A stretch of DNA of 64,000 nt from Pigmentiphaga kullae. Its GTDB lineage: Bacteria > Pseudomonadota > Gammaproteobacteria > Burkholderiales > Burkholderiaceae_B. Each line of letters starts with the position of its first letter. Position 1 is the stretch's first letter. Positions 33,673 to 42,947 of the stretch are shown in pieces. The notes below the pieces were generated by a model. That model was not told where the DNA came from and did no database searches. It was given only the letters and a program-made list of their open reading frames with translations. Where the stretch lies: positions 1,922,001 to 1,986,000 of the forward strand of contig NZ_SGXC01000001.1 in assembly GCF_004216695.1 (NCBI RefSeq), given 5' to 3'. Made by a program: the position numbers and the translations under genes.

Positions 33673-34638
33673 ATGGCAATGGACTGGACCCGGCGTTTGC
33701 GCATCCGGCAGCTCGAAGTGCTGAGCAGCCTGGCCGACACGTGCAATCTCAGCCACACCGCCGATCGCCTCTCCATGACGCAGCCGGCCCTGTCCAAGTG
33801 GCTGGCCGAGCTGGAGACCGAACTGGGCGTGCCGCTGTTCGAACGCCATTCGCGCGGCCTCGTGCCCACGCGCTTCGGCGCGGCCATGGCCGAACACGCC
33901 CGCATCATGCTGGCCGAGGTCGAACGGGCCAGCCAGGCCATGGCGTTGATGGCCGAAGGCGCGGACGGCCACCTGTCGATCGGGGTGACGGCCACGGTAT
34001 CGACCGGCCTGTTGCCCGACAGCGTGGCCCTGCTGCTGTCGCGCCGCCCCGAAACCCATCTGTCCATTACCGAATCGACCCTGGACCAGCTTCTGCCGCC
34101 GCTGCTGGAGCGCCGCCTGGATTTCGTGGTGACGCGCCTGGAAGGCGGCGCCATCGACGACCGCCTGCGCTGCACGCCGGTCTACAGCGAAAGCATCGCG
34201 GTGGCCGCGCCTCCGACGCACCCGCTGGCCGGCCGCAGCGGCCTCGCATGGGCGGATCTCGACGGATGCGGCTGGGTGGTGCCGCCCGAGGGCAATCCGC
34301 TGCGGCGCGAACTGGACGCCGAATTCGCGCTGGCCGGCCTGCCCGCGCCCCGCTATCGGGTGGAGGCGGTCGGCATCCTGATGCTGGTGGCGATGATGCA
34401 GCGGGCCAACCTGTTGACCGCGCTGTCGCGCCGGGTGCTGGACTATTTCCAGTCCGCCGGCCATCTGGTGGCGCTGGACCTGCCCACCCGCCGGCAGGGC
34501 ACGGTGGGTATCCTGCGCCATCGCGACGCGCCCGATACGGCACTGCATCGCGACTTCCACGAGGCGCTGCTGCAGGCAGCCGACGCGGCCGGCGTCACAA
34601 CTCGAAACCGTATTGCCGGGCCGCCTGCTTCAAAGTAA
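33673..34638 (+). CDS. LysR family transcriptional regulator
   Basis: A 321-residue LysR-type regulator. The HTH domain is 'LRIRQLEVLSSLADTCNLSHTADRLSMTQPALSKWLAELETELG', in the GbpR/CbbR-like style common beside Bug receptor genes, followed by a standard effector-binding domain ('HLSIGVTATVSTGLLPDSVALLL'). It is divergent from the Bug receptor gene, its probable target. The next plus-strand gene is zapD, 170 bp on, which is not functionally related. Confidence 0.92.
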   Translation: MAMDWTRRLRIRQLEVLSSLADTCNLSHTADRLSMTQPALSKWLAELETELGVPLFERHSRGLVPTRFGAAMAEHARIMLAEVERASQAMALMAEGADGHLSIGVTATVSTGLLPDSVALLLSRRPETHLSITESTLDQLLPPLLERRLDFVVTRLEGGAIDDRLRCTPVYSESIAVAAPPTHPLAGRSGLAWADLDGCGWVVPPEGNPLRRELDAEFALAGLPAPRYRVEAVGILMLVAMMQRANLLTALSRRVLDYFQSAGHLVALDLPTRRQGTVGILRHRDAPDTALHRDFHEALLQAADAAGVTTRNRIAGPPASK

Positions 34639-34808
34639 AGGGGGATCGGGCTACGGTTGAGTGTTTTCCGGCGGGCTCCGTCTCTACAATGATGGGAGGT
34701 GTTCCGAGGCGCCCGCGCAAGGGCCGTCCGGAAGCTGGCAAGGCAAGTGTCGCCGTGTCCATGCCGTGCAGGTATATTTCTACGAAATTCCGATACCGGA
34801 CGGTCTAC

Positions 34809-35564
34809 GTGGTTCTTTACGAATACCCATTCAACGAGCGCGTCCGAACGCTGCTGCGTCTGGAAAGCCTCTTCGACAATCTGTTCTTCTTCGTGCGGCA
34901 ACCGGATGCCCGCGGGCATCACGTCGCATTGACCACGCTGTTCGAAATCCTGGATGTGTCGGCGCGCGCCGACCTCAAGTCCGAGCTGCTCCAGGACCTG
35001 GAGCGCTACCGCCAATCCCTGAGCTCGCTGCGCGAGCATCCCGGCGTCGATCGCCAGACCCTGGACGTCATGCTGTCCAGCATCGAGCAGGCCACGGGCT
35101 CGCTCGTGGCCCAGGGCAAGACCGGCCAGCCGCTGCGGCAGAACGAGTGGCTGACCAGCATACGCAGCCGCCTGGCCATCCCGGGCGGGGCCTGCGAGTT
35201 CGACGTCCCGTCCTTTCACGCCTGGAAGCACAAACCCGTCGAGCATCGGGTCCAGGACCTGGCCCAGTGGGTCGAACCCTTCCTGCCCATACGCGACGGC
35301 CTGGCCATCGTGCTGAAGATGCTGCGCGAATCGGGCCGGCAGGTCGCGGTGGTGGCCGAGGGCGGGGCCTTCCAGCAGATGCTGGGCGGCAAGGCCTACC
35401 AGCTGCTGCGCATCTACGTCGACGAGGCGCTGGGCGTGTTTCCCGAGGTCAGCGCCAACAAGTACATGGTGTCGGTGCGCTTCTCGTCCCAGGGGGGCGA
35501 TCTCAAGCCCCAGCCGGTGGTGGCCGACGTGCCCTTCCAGCTGACGCTGTGCAACAGCTTCTGA
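34809..35564 (+). CDS. zapD: Cell division protein ZapD
   Basis: A 251-residue FtsZ-associated protein that cross-links and bundles FtsZ filaments at the Z-ring. The whole length matches the DUF1342/ZapD family: '[22 protein letters not shown]' at the N-terminus, '[23 protein letters not shown]', '[12 protein letters not shown]' and '[10 protein letters not shown]' near the end. The GTG start at 34809 fits the family N-terminus and E. coli length (247). The frame is open upstream to an ATG at 34689, next to a TACAAT box (34685-34690), but those residues match nothing. yacG follows 38 bp later. Confidence 0.9.
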   Translation: MVLYEYPFNERVRTLLRLESLFDNLFFFVRQPDARGHHVALTTLFEILDVSARADLKSELLQDLERYRQSLSSLREHPGVDRQTLDVMLSSIEQATGSLVAQGKTGQPLRQNEWLTSIRSRLAIPGGACEFDVPSFHAWKHKPVEHRVQDLAQWVEPFLPIRDGLAIVLKMLRESGRQVAVVAEGGAFQQMLGGKAYQLLRIYVDEALGVFPEVSANKYMVSVRFSSQGGDLKPQPVVADVPFQLTLCNSF

Positions 35565-35602
35565 AGGCGGCGGATCGCTCGTCCCCTGGCTACAATGCGG
35601 CC

Positions 35603-35818
35603 ATGGTCAAGAAAGTCAAATGCCCCACCTGCGCCAGGCCGGCTCCCTGGAGCCCCGACAACGCCTGGCGGCCCTTCTGTTCCGAACGCTGCCGCCAGAT
35701 CGACCTGGGCGCCTGGGCAGCCGAGAAATTCGCCATTCCGGGCGCTCCCCTGGAAACCGATGATCTGAGCGGGGACTCCTCGGGCCGGCTGTTTCCTCCG
35801 CCGCAGTCGATGAACTGA
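35603..35818 (+). CDS. yacG: DNA gyrase inhibitor YacG
   Basis: A 71-residue zinc-finger protein. The four zinc ligands are Cys7 and Cys10 ('VKCPTCARP') and Cys26 and Cys30 ('[10 protein letters not shown]'), and '[14 protein letters not shown]' is the conserved following helix. In E. coli YacG binds the GyrB C-terminal region and inhibits supercoiling. A TACAAT at 35591-35596 suggests its own promoter, besides read-through from zapD. Its stop is one base from the stop of the convergent LysR gene. Confidence 0.93.
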   Translation: MVKKVKCPTCARPAPWSPDNAWRPFCSERCRQIDLGAWAAEKFAIPGAPLETDDLSGDSSGRLFPPPQSMN

Positions 35819-35819
35819 A

Positions 35820-36728
35820 CTAGCTGTTCTCCAGCAGGGTCCGGATGTCCAGCGACCGGAGCAGTTGCATGGTCTCCCGCGTCAACCGGGTCAGCGGCTG
35901 GAGCCGCGCCGTGCACATGATCAGGTTGTTGTGCATGGATGGCGAGTGCACGCGGGCGGTGGCCAGCGTGCCGGCGCGGCGCTGCGGCCCGATGGCGCTG
36001 GCAGACAGCAGTGCGTAGCCTTCCCCGCTTTCGGCCAGGGCCACCATGGTGTGAACGGCGTTGACCTCGGCGACGATGTCCAGCGCGATGCCGCGCCGGC
36101 GGCAGGCCGCATCCACCACCGCGCGGATGGTGTTGGGCTCGCAGGGCAGGATCAGCGGATAGTCCGCCAGCGCATCGACCGGCAGCGATTCGGGCAGGCG
36201 TTCGCCCGGACCCGGCACGCATCCCACCAGCATCAACTCCTCCTGGAATACCGGCTCGTAGTCCAGCGTCTCGCCCGGGGCGGGGTCGTACAGCAGCGCG
36301 ACGTCGACCCGGCCTTCGTGCAGCCATTCCCGCAGGCTCACGCTCAGCCCTTCGGTCACGGTCAGCGCGGCGCCGGGCAGGCGCTGGCGGAAGCCGCGTA
36401 CCAGGCTGGGTGCGAGCAGGTGGGCGATCCGCGGCGGAAAGCCGACCACGATCTTGCCCCGGGGCACCGCCTTCAGCTCGTGGATTTCCTGGCGCGCGGT
36501 GGCCAGGCGGGCCAGGACGACCCGGGCATGTTCCAGCAGGCGCCTGCCGGCCTCGGTCGGTTCCACGCCGCGGCCGTTGCGGTAGAGCAGGTGCTCGTGC
36601 AGTTCAACCTCCAGCAGGCGGATCTGCCGGCTCAAGGAGGGCTGGGTCATTTCGAGCACCATGGCCGCGCGCGTGAAGCTGCCGGCGTCGACTACCTGGA
36701 CGAAGTACTCGAGTTGCTTGATATCCAT
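35820..36728 (-). CDS. LysR family regulator of the adjacent monooxygenase operon
   Basis: A 302-residue LysR-type regulator: 'MDIKQLEYFVQVVDAGSFTRAAMVLEMTQPSLSRQIRLLEVELHEHLLYR' is the HTH domain, then a type-2 periplasmic-binding fold with 'GKIVVGFPPRIAHLLAPSLV'. It resembles nitrogen-assimilation/aromatic-type LysR proteins (Nac/Cbl style N-terminus). It is divergent from a FAD monooxygenase and Bug receptor gene pair, with two overlapping LysR-type dyads in the 119-bp gap, so it is the likely regulator of that unit. Confidence 0.92.
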   Translation of the reverse strand: MDIKQLEYFVQVVDAGSFTRAAMVLEMTQPSLSRQIRLLEVELHEHLLYRNGRGVEPTEAGRRLLEHARVVLARLATARQEIHELKAVPRGKIVVGFPPRIAHLLAPSLVRGFRQRLPGAALTVTEGLSVSLREWLHEGRVDVALLYDPAPGETLDYEPVFQEELMLVGCVPGPGERLPESLPVDALADYPLILPCEPNTIRAVVDAACRRRGIALDIVAEVNAVHTMVALAESGEGYALLSASAIGPQRRAGTLATARVHSPSMHNNLIMCTARLQPLTRLTRETMQLLRSLDIRTLLENS

Positions 36729-36744
36729 GCTGATCTCGTTTCAC

Positions 36745-36770
36745 ATAGAGAAGTTCTATAGCTGCTAGAG
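36745..36770. promoter_or_regulatory. Overlapping LysR boxes in the divergent LysR/monooxygenase region
   Basis: ATAGA-N5-TCTAT (36745-36759) is a perfect dyad with the T-N11-A spacing expected of LysR proteins. It overlaps a second dyad, CTATAGC-T-GCTAGAG (36756-36770; one mismatch). Both lie 17-42 bp from the regulator's start, typical of a recognition site plus activation site. Confidence 0.55.
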
Positions 36771-36847
36771 CTGTTCTGCAATTTACTCGATATGTCCTGG
36801 CTCCAATAATGGGCGCTTCCGCAATGGCGGACCCTTGGAGGAGTTTC

Positions 36848-37996
36848 ATGAAGAAGTCGGAGTTGCCGGTTGCGATCATCGGCGCGGGTATAGGCGGACT
36901 GGCGGCGGCGACCGCGCTGCGCGCGCAGGGCGTGGCCGTGCAGGTCTACGAGCAGGCGCGGCAGTTCGCGCGCATCGGCGCGGGCATCCAGATGACGCCC
37001 AATGCCATGCGGGTGCTCGATGGGCTGGGGCTGCGCCCGCAACTGGAAGAGATCGCCTTTTCGCCCCGGTCGTCGCTGAACCGGGCGCACGACACCGGCG
37101 CGGTGACGAACGAGTTCCCGCTGGCCGGCGCCGTCCTGGAGCGCTATGGCATGCCCTTCCTGGCCATGCACCGGGGCGACCTGCATGCGGCGCTGGCGGC
37201 GCAGGTGCCGCAGGCGCATATCTCGCTGGGCAAGAAGCTGGTGCATCTGGAACAGGGCGATGGCGAGGTCGCGCTGCGCTTCGAGGATGGCTCCGAGGCC
37301 CGCGCCCGCGCGGTCATCGGCGCCGACGGTGTGCATTCCCTGGTGCGCGAACTGCTGCTGGGCGAGGAGCAGCCGCGCTTTACCGGCCGCGTGGCCTATC
37401 GGACGACGTTCCCGGCCAGCCGGCTGGGTTCGCTGGACATCGGCCAGTCGCGCACGAAATGGTGGGGGCCGGACCGCCACATCGTCATCTACTACGTCAC
37501 CCGCCGCCAGGACGAGGTCTATTTCGTCACCAGCCAGCCCGAGGACGCGGGCTGGCTGACGCCGGAGTCATGGTCGGCCAAGGGCGACCTGGAGGTGTTG
37601 CGCGCGGCCTATGCCGATTTCCATCCCGACGTGCGGGCGGTGCTGGCGGCATGCCCCGACGTGCACAAATGGGCGATCTTCCAGCGCGATCCGCTGCCCA
37701 ACTGGGGGCGGGGCAACATCGTGCTGATGGGCGATGCCTGCCATCCGATGACGCCCTACATGGCGCAGGGCGCGGCCATGGCGCTGGAGGATTCGGTCGT
37801 GCTGGCGCGCTGCGTGGCCGCCCACGGCAGCGATCTCGACGCGGCGTTCCGCCTGTTCGAGCAGGTCCGCAAGCCTCGGACGTCGGCGGTGCAGGCCGGG
37901 TCGAGCGCCAACAACTGGATGCGCGAGTCCACCAACCCCGATTGGGTCTATGGTTACGACGCCTGGAACGTGTCCCTGGACGCGGGCGCGCAATAA
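36848..37996 (+). CDS. FAD-dependent aromatic monooxygenase (NicC/salicylate hydroxylase-like)
   Basis: A 382-residue class A flavoprotein hydroxylase. The FAD-binding GxGxxG is 'VAIIGAGIGGLAAATALRAQG' (residues about 7-27), the DG motif is 'RAVIGADGVHSLVREL' and the second FAD motif is 'NIVLMGDACHPMTPYMAQGAAMALED'. The C-terminal 'NPDWVYGYDAWN' resembles 6-hydroxynicotinate 3-monooxygenase and related salicylate/hydroxybenzoate hydroxylases. GGAGGAG precedes the ATG. It is followed 63 bp later by a Bug receptor gene and divergent from a LysR gene, a common layout for uptake and first-step hydroxylation of an aromatic acid. The substrate is unknown. Confidence 0.88.
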   Translation: MKKSELPVAIIGAGIGGLAAATALRAQGVAVQVYEQARQFARIGAGIQMTPNAMRVLDGLGLRPQLEEIAFSPRSSLNRAHDTGAVTNEFPLAGAVLERYGMPFLAMHRGDLHAALAAQVPQAHISLGKKLVHLEQGDGEVALRFEDGSEARARAVIGADGVHSLVRELLLGEEQPRFTGRVAYRTTFPASRLGSLDIGQSRTKWWGPDRHIVIYYVTRRQDEVYFVTSQPEDAGWLTPESWSAKGDLEVLRAAYADFHPDVRAVLAACPDVHKWAIFQRDPLPNWGRGNIVLMGDACHPMTPYMAQGAAMALEDSVVLARCVAAHGSDLDAAFRLFEQVRKPRTSAVQAGSSANNWMRESTNPDWVYGYDAWNVSLDAGAQ

Positions 37997-38059
37997 GCCT
38001 TTCCGCCGGACGGAGCCGGGAGGCCGGTGCCCGTCCGGCGCATGAAAACAGGAGACAGC

Positions 38060-39022
38060 ATGAAGACACGCATCAAGACTCTTGCCGCGGCCCTGGCGCT
38101 GGCGGCGGTCCCGGCACTGGCGGCGCACGCCGATTATCCGGACCGGCCCATCAAGCTGGTGGTGCCGCACGGTCCCGGCGGCGTTGCCGACACCGTGTCG
38201 CGCATCTTCGCCGATGCCCTGGCGCGCGAGCTCAAGCAGCCGGTCATCGTCGAGAACAAGGCCGGCGCCAGCACCATGATAGGCGCCGACTACGTCGCCA
38301 AGGCCGCCCCGGACGGGTACACGCTGCTGATGGCGTCGGTGACCACGCTGTCGATCAACCCGTTCCTGTATCCCAACATCACCTATGACCCCAAGCGCGA
38401 TTTCGCGCCGGTTTCCATGGTCGCGGCGCTGCCGTTCTACCTGATGGCCAGCCCCACGCTGGGCGTCAAGACCGTGAAGGATCTGGTCGCGCTGGCCAAG
38501 TCCCGGCCGGGCCAGCTCAACTACTCGTCGCCGGGGTCGGGCACGTCGCCGCATCTGGTGGGCGCGTTGTTCGCCTCCATGACCGGGGTCGACACCCAGC
38601 ACGTGCCGTACAAGTCCACCGCCTCGGCCGAAGTCGACCTGAACGCCGGCCGCATCCATTTCGCCTTCACCGGCTCGGGCATGGCGCCGATCCGGTCGGG
38701 CCGGGTGATCGGCCTGGGCGTGACCAGCGGCGAACGCGTGGCGTCCATGCCCGAGCTGCCGACGCTGAAGGAGCAGGGTCTGGACCTGGAGGCGACCGTC
38801 TGGAACGGCGTGGTCGCGCCCGCCGGCACTTCGCCGGAGATCGTCGCCAAGCTGGCCGCCGCCTTCGCGCGGATCGCCCGGTCGCCGGACGTCAAGGAGA
38901 AGGTGCAGGCGCATGGCGGCATCACGGTGGGCAATACGCCCGCCGAGTTCAAGCGCCTGATCGATACCGAGGCCGCGCGTTGGGAGAAGGTGATCAAGGA
39001 GGCCAGCATCACCGTGCAGTGA
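38060..39022 (+). CDS. Bug-family (TctC) tripartite tricarboxylate receptor
   Basis: A 320-residue periplasmic binding protein of the Bug/TctC family. The signal peptide ends at 'LAAHA', then 'DYPDRPIKLVVPHGPGGVAD'. Other motifs are 'LKQPVIVENKAGASTMIGADYVAKAAPDGYT', 'LNYSSPGSGTSPHLVGALFAS' and 'HVPYKS'. GGAG lies 6-7 nt before the ATG. It probably binds the aromatic or carboxylate substrate of the monooxygenase encoded just upstream; no membrane components are nearby. Confidence 0.92.
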   Translation: MKTRIKTLAAALALAAVPALAAHADYPDRPIKLVVPHGPGGVADTVSRIFADALARELKQPVIVENKAGASTMIGADYVAKAAPDGYTLLMASVTTLSINPFLYPNITYDPKRDFAPVSMVAALPFYLMASPTLGVKTVKDLVALAKSRPGQLNYSSPGSGTSPHLVGALFASMTGVDTQHVPYKSTASAEVDLNAGRIHFAFTGSGMAPIRSGRVIGLGVTSGERVASMPELPTLKEQGLDLEATVWNGVVAPAGTSPEIVAKLAAAFARIARSPDVKEKVQAHGGITVGNTPAEFKRLIDTEAARWEKVIKEASITVQ

Positions 39023-39041
39023 TGCGGCCGGGATCCAGGGT

Positions 39042-39063
39042 GCCGGCGGCGCTCGCCGCCGGC
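39042..39063. terminator. Hairpin between convergent Bug and Nudix genes
   Basis: Perfect 10-bp arms GCCGGCGGCG / CGCCGCCGGC with a CT loop lie 20 bp after the Bug receptor stop and 13 bp before the stop of the opposing Nudix gene. There is no U-tract, but the position suits a bidirectional terminator. Confidence 0.5.
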
Positions 39064-39076
39064 CCGGCGTCCGGGG

Positions 39077-40189
39077 TCAGCCGCCCCAGAAGCCGCTGAT
39101 GCCCGCGATGCCGTGCGCGCCGTGCGCCACGGCCGTCGCGCGCGTGTCCGCGGATTGTCCGCCCAGCGCCAGCACCGGCAGGCCGGCATGCAGCGCCAGC
39201 GTGCCGAAGCTTTCCCAGCCCAGGCCGGGTTGGCCGGGATGCGAGGGCGTGGGCAGCACCGGGGCCAGCACCGCGAAGTCGGCGTCCAGCTGGCGCGCCC
39301 GCTCCAGTTCCGCGGCGTCGTGGGCCGATACGCCCAGCATCGCGCCGGGCGGCAGCGCGGGGCGCTGGGCCGGGACGTCGGCGGCGCGCAGGTGCAGGCC
39401 GTCGGCATCGGCGATCCAGTCGCGCGGGTGGGCACTGTTGACCAGCACCCGTGCGCCGGCCGAGCGGGCGCGCGCCACCACCTGTTCCAGCACCTGGCGC
39501 AACCCTTCGTCGGCCGCGCCGCCGGGCCAGCCCGGTTCGCGGAACTGGACCAGCTTCAGGCCCGCGGCCAGCGCGGCGTCCAGGCGTTGCAGGAAGGTGT
39601 CGACGTTGGCGGGCGCGCCGATGTTCGTGATGGCATAGGTATCGGGCACGTGCAGCCACCGCAGCGGCGGCAGCGTGGCCGGCAGCAGGGGGCCGATACG
39701 CGGTTCCAGCGCCAGTCCCAGCGCATCCTCCGGCGCCTGCGCGCGCGCCTGGGCCGCTTCCAGGTCGGTGGGCTGCTCGCCCCGGGCGATGCGCGCTTCC
39801 AGCGCCTGCAGCCGTTCCTCGTGATCGCGCCTTGCCGCCCGCACCTCGGCCTCGCTCGCATCCCGTATCCGCCCCCATTGCAGGGCCTGCGACTCCAGCC
39901 CCCGAGGTTCGCCTTCCCAGCGCGTGACGCGGCAGAAATACAGCCTGACGGTGGCGTGCGAGTAGGCGTGCACGTGCGTGACCCAGGTCGACGATTCCAG
40001 CACCGTCACCCCCAGCTCTTCCTTCAGCTCGCGCGCCAGTGCCTGCAATATCGTCTCGCCCGGCTCCAGCTTGCCGCCGGGCAGCTCCCACCACCCCGCA
40101 TAAGGCTTGCCTTCGGGCCGCTGCCCCAGCAGCAGACTGCCGTCCGGCCGCAGCATCACGCCCACCGCGACATCGACGATCTTAGTCAT
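39077..40189 (-). CDS. Nudix hydrolase fused to a thiamine-phosphate-synthase-like domain
   Basis: A 370-residue fusion. Residues about 1-130 are a MutT-type Nudix domain, with the Nudix box '[24 protein letters not shown]', probably an 8-oxo-dGTP pyrophosphatase. Residues about 200-370 are a ThiE/TenI-like barrel ('[20 protein letters not shown]', '[11 protein letters not shown]', '[30 protein letters not shown]'). A charged linker of about 60 residues ('[20 protein letters not shown]') joins them. This fusion is known in Proteobacteria; the barrel's role is unclear. It overlaps the ATPase gene by 8 bp (ATGACTAA), so the two are translationally coupled. Confidence 0.9.
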   Translation of the reverse strand: MTKIVDVAVGVMLRPDGSLLLGQRPEGKPYAGWWELPGGKLEPGETILQALARELKEELGVTVLESSTWVTHVHAYSHATVRLYFCRVTRWEGEPRGLESQALQWGRIRDASEAEVRAARRDHEERLQALEARIARGEQPTDLEAAQARAQAPEDALGLALEPRIGPLLPATLPPLRWLHVPDTYAITNIGAPANVDTFLQRLDAALAAGLKLVQFREPGWPGGAADEGLRQVLEQVVARARSAGARVLVNSAHPRDWIADADGLHLRAADVPAQRPALPPGAMLGVSAHDAAELERARQLDADFAVLAPVLPTPSHPGQPGLGWESFGTLALHAGLPVLALGGQSADTRATAVAHGAHGIAGISGFWGG

Positions 40190-41063
40190 TCCGCGCTGCC
40201 CAGTCTTTCGCGAATTGCCAGGCGACCCGGCCCGAGCGCGAGCCGCGCTCCAGCGTCCATTGCAGCGCTTCGGTACGGGACCTGGCGATGGACTCCTCGC
40301 TGCATCCCAGCTCGCGCAGCCAGTGCGCGACGATGTCCAGGTAGTCGTCCTGCTTGAACGGATAGAACGACAGCCACAGGCCGAAGCGCTCGGACAGCGA
40401 GATCTTTTCCTCGACGGTCTCACCGGGATGGATCTCGCCGTCGCTCTGGTGCTTGGCCTGCAGGTTCTCGTGCATGTATTCCGGCATCAGGTGGCGCCGG
40501 TTGGACGTGGCGTAGATCAGCACGTTCTGGGTCGAGGCGGCGATGGAGCCGTCCAGCACCGACTTGAGCGCCTTGTAGCCGGCCTCGCCTTCCTCGAACG
40601 ACAGGTCGTCGGCGAAGATCAGGAAGCGCTCGGGCCGCTCGGCCACGGTCTCGACGATTTCCTGCAGGTCGCCCAGGTCGCTCTTGTCGACCTCGATCAG
40701 GCGCAGGCCGCGGTCGCCATGGGCGGCCAGCATGGCCTTCACCAGCGAACTCTTGCCGGTGCCGCGCGCGCCCGTCATCAGCACGTTGTTGGCCGGCTTG
40801 CCTTCCAGGAACTGCACCGTGTTGCGGTTGATCACGTCCTTCTGGCGATCGATGTGCTGGAGGTCGTCCATGTCGATGCGCGCGATGTGCCGCACCGGCT
40901 CCAGCCAGCCCCGCGTTCCGCGCTTGCGCCAGCGGAAGGCGTGGGAATTCCAGTCCACGGGAGGCGGGGCGGGGGGCAGCCAGGCTTCGAGCTGGGCGAG
41001 AACGCCCTCGGCGCGTTTCAGGAAAGAGGCCAGATCGACAGGTGGGGAGGACTCGTTCGGCAC
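40182..41063 (-). CDS. AAA+ ATPase, DUF815 family
   Basis: A 293-residue P-loop ATPase of the DUF815 family. Walker A is '[20 protein letters not shown]', Walker B is '[26 protein letters not shown]', sensor-1 is '[17 protein letters not shown]' and the later Arg-rich segment '[28 protein letters not shown]' is diagnostic. The start is uncertain: I use a GTG at 41063 preceded by AGGAA; the frame is open further upstream. In many Betaproteobacteria this gene lies next to argJ and the Nudix gene; here a hipBA module separates it from argJ. The function is unknown. Confidence 0.87.
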   Translation of the reverse strand: MPNESSPPVDLASFLKRAEGVLAQLEAWLPPAPPPVDWNSHAFRWRKRGTRGWLEPVRHIARIDMDDLQHIDRQKDVINRNTVQFLEGKPANNVLMTGARGTGKSSLVKAMLAAHGDRGLRLIEVDKSDLGDLQEIVETVAERPERFLIFADDLSFEEGEAGYKALKSVLDGSIAASTQNVLIYATSNRRHLMPEYMHENLQAKHQSDGEIHPGETVEEKISLSERFGLWLSFYPFKQDDYLDIVAHWLRELGCSEESIARSRTEALQWTLERGSRSGRVAWQFAKDWAARND

Positions 41064-41119
41064 AGCGGCGTTCCTATCTTCGGCCGGCGCCGCGCGGGCC
41101 CCGGATCGTGTTCTTGAAC

Positions 41120-41166
41120 GATGGATACCGGCCCGGGCGGGCAGGCCGCACGGGCCGGTATCCATC
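41120..41166. terminator. Perfect 16-bp hairpin at the hipA 3' end
   Basis: Arms GATGGATACCGGCCCG (41120-41135) and CGGGCCGGTATCCATC (41151-41166) are perfectly complementary around a 15-nt loop. The structure touches the hipA stop codon and lies before the ATPase gene, so it probably ends or stabilises hipBA transcripts. On the minus strand no U-tract follows. Confidence 0.55.
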
Positions 41167-42596
41167 TACGGCATCGGGTATTGCACCATTTTTTTCAATG
41201 GTGCGCCCGGCGGGGCGGGCGGACGTCGTCGCAACTCGCGTTCCAATTCCGGGCTGGCGATGTCGCTCAAGGGGCGGATGGCCTGCTCCAGCGTGCGGAT
41301 GAGCGTAGGTGTGGCACCGTGCGCTTCGAATACTTGCTTCCAGCCGCGTACGGCACCCCATACGCGGCGGATCACGCCCAGCGCGGCGGGCTTGTCGGGA
41401 ACGAAAGCCGCGAACTCGCTCATGGCGTTGTCCAGTGTGGCGAGCTTTCCTTGCAGGCCCACGCTCAGGTGCAGCCGGCGCTCTCGCGCGACCGTCGGAC
41501 GCGGGACGACGTCATAGAGCGGACTCAGCCGCCAACCGGACAATTGGGCGTCATAGGAGAAGGCGTGATTGCGCAGATGGTCGTCATCGTTGTTGATGAA
41601 GATATTCAGTGCCATCCTGGCGAACAATTCTTCGTTGTCGGCCGCGATGCAGGCAGGCGCCACCTGTTCGCGTATGGTCTGTGCAAGATCCCTGTAGCCT
41701 TTGGCCGCGGAGTCCATCTCCGGACATCCCATCATCGTCAGCGCGCTGGCTTGGGGGATACGCCCCTCGGTGAAACCGACCTGGGGCCGGGAGTCATAGC
41801 CGCGAGAGCCGACCGGCAAGGGTTGGCCGGCCGGCGCCCAGTAGCGATCGAAGCGGCGCACCAGCAGCACGCGCTGGACTCCGACGGCGAGGACTCGCAG
41901 CGGTGGCACAGTGAGGCCTGCCGCGCGAGCCAGGTCCAGGGCGCCGGCTTCGACGATAGCCATGTCGTAGGCGTCGTTTCGCGCGGGGAATTTGGCCAGC
42001 CACAGCACGCCGTCCTCGTCGCGCAAGGACGCCTTCGGGCGTGCCCCGCCCGCCGAGGGAGCGCCGCCCAGGTACGGAATGAGATGGCCGGGGACGGGCT
42101 CGCCCGCGTCCACGGCGGCAGCGGCTTGCAGCAGATACCGTAGGCTCGCTAGATTCCCGGCCGGATTTCGGGTCGGTGCATCCAGCGCTTCACGTACGTC
42201 AAGCGCGCCCACGCGATCGCTGCCCGCTTCAAGCAGATAGGTGAACTCGTCCAGGCTGTTGGGCGCGGCGTTCAGCCGCGCTTCGATGACGCGCCGGCCC
42301 CAGGCGTCGGGGGCGGCGTCACGGATGCCGCCGAATTCATCCAGTCCGGCCGATGGATACCAGCGTGTACCGGGACGTTCCCGCGCTCGCGCCAGGCTCA
42401 ACGCGCGAGGGTCGACATCGAAGGCCTCCGGGCGCTTTAGATAGCGCAAGCCGTAGGCGAAGCTCATGACCTGCTGGTCCGAAGCCGCGCGTTCCTTGTC
42501 CAGCAGCCCCGCAGGCACGAAATGGTGCCGGTGGTCGGCATGGTCGGCGATGTGGGCGAAGATCGCGACGCGGTCGTGGGAGCGACGGGGGGGCAA
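41166..42596 (-). CDS. hipA: HipA-family Ser/Thr kinase toxin
   Basis: A 476-residue HipA-type kinase toxin; E. coli HipA phosphorylates a seryl/threonyl site on glutamyl-tRNA synthetase and induces persistence. The N-terminal HipA domain includes 'RWYPSAGLDEFGGIRDAAPDAWGRRVIE'. The kinase core has 'SAGGARPKASL' (glycine-rich loop), 'LWLAKFPARNDAYDMAIVEAGALDLARAAG' and catalytic 'NIFINNDDDHLRNHAF' with Asp and Asn, followed by 'LSPLYDVVP'. The start is a TTG at 42596, backed by GAGGA 6-7 nt upstream and 9 bp after the hipB stop. No catalytic residue appears lost. It is co-transcribed with hipB. Confidence 0.9.
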   Translation of the reverse strand: MPPRRSHDRVAIFAHIADHADHRHHFVPAGLLDKERAASDQQVMSFAYGLRYLKRPEAFDVDPRALSLARARERPGTRWYPSAGLDEFGGIRDAAPDAWGRRVIEARLNAAPNSLDEFTYLLEAGSDRVGALDVREALDAPTRNPAGNLASLRYLLQAAAAVDAGEPVPGHLIPYLGGAPSAGGARPKASLRDEDGVLWLAKFPARNDAYDMAIVEAGALDLARAAGLTVPPLRVLAVGVQRVLLVRRFDRYWAPAGQPLPVGSRGYDSRPQVGFTEGRIPQASALTMMGCPEMDSAAKGYRDLAQTIREQVAPACIAADNEELFARMALNIFINNDDDHLRNHAFSYDAQLSGWRLSPLYDVVPRPTVARERRLHLSVGLQGKLATLDNAMSEFAAFVPDKPAALGVIRRVWGAVRGWKQVFEAHGATPTLIRTLEQAIRPLSDIASPELERELRRRPPAPPGAPLKKMVQYPMP

Positions 42597-42605
42597 GGTC
42601 AGTCC

Positions 42606-42947
42606 TCAAAAGTCCAGGTCGCGCAGCTCGTTCCTGGTCGCGGCGCGCACGCGTTGCGGGAGCTTGCGCGCGTGCAGGGCGATCAGGGCGGGCGCCTCGC
42701 CCGACAACAGGGCTAACAGCGAGACGTCCGGCGCCATCGCATGGATGTACCGCAGAACCTGGGCAAGGGTGCGGCCGGGGTCGCCTTTTTCGATCAGCAC
42801 GGCGGTGGAGCGCGAGACGCCCGCGCGCGCGGCGACGTCGGCCTGGCGCAGCTTCAGCCCCTGGCGCAATTGGGTGATCCGTTCGCCCAGCAAGCGTGCC
42901 TCGGTCACCCGGCCATCAGGCAGCAGCGGAGTTTCGTCGCGTTTCAT
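42606..42947 (-). CDS. hipB: HipB-like XRE antitoxin
   Basis: A 113-residue helix-turn-helix antitoxin. The XRE domain is 'LGERITQLRQGLKLRQADVAARAGVSRSTAVLIEKGDPGRTL' (about residues 22-62), followed by a C-terminal part that should contact HipA. The start at 42947 gives 'MKRDETPLLPDG'; an upstream frame to 43004 runs through inverted repeats and is unlikely coding. It precedes hipA by 9 bp, as antitoxins usually do. Autorepression through the adjacent dyads is expected from the family. Confidence 0.88.
   Translation of the reverse strand: MKRDETPLLPDGRVTEARLLGERITQLRQGLKLRQADVAARAGVSRSTAVLIEKGDPGRTLAQVLRYIHAMAPDVSLLALLSGEAPALIALHARKLPQRVRAATRNELRDLDF

Noticed and set aside
41166-42596. hipA as a pseudogene because it lacks an ATG
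   Set aside because: A TTG start with a well-placed GAGGA and an intact kinase core (DDHLRN region) argue that it is functional.
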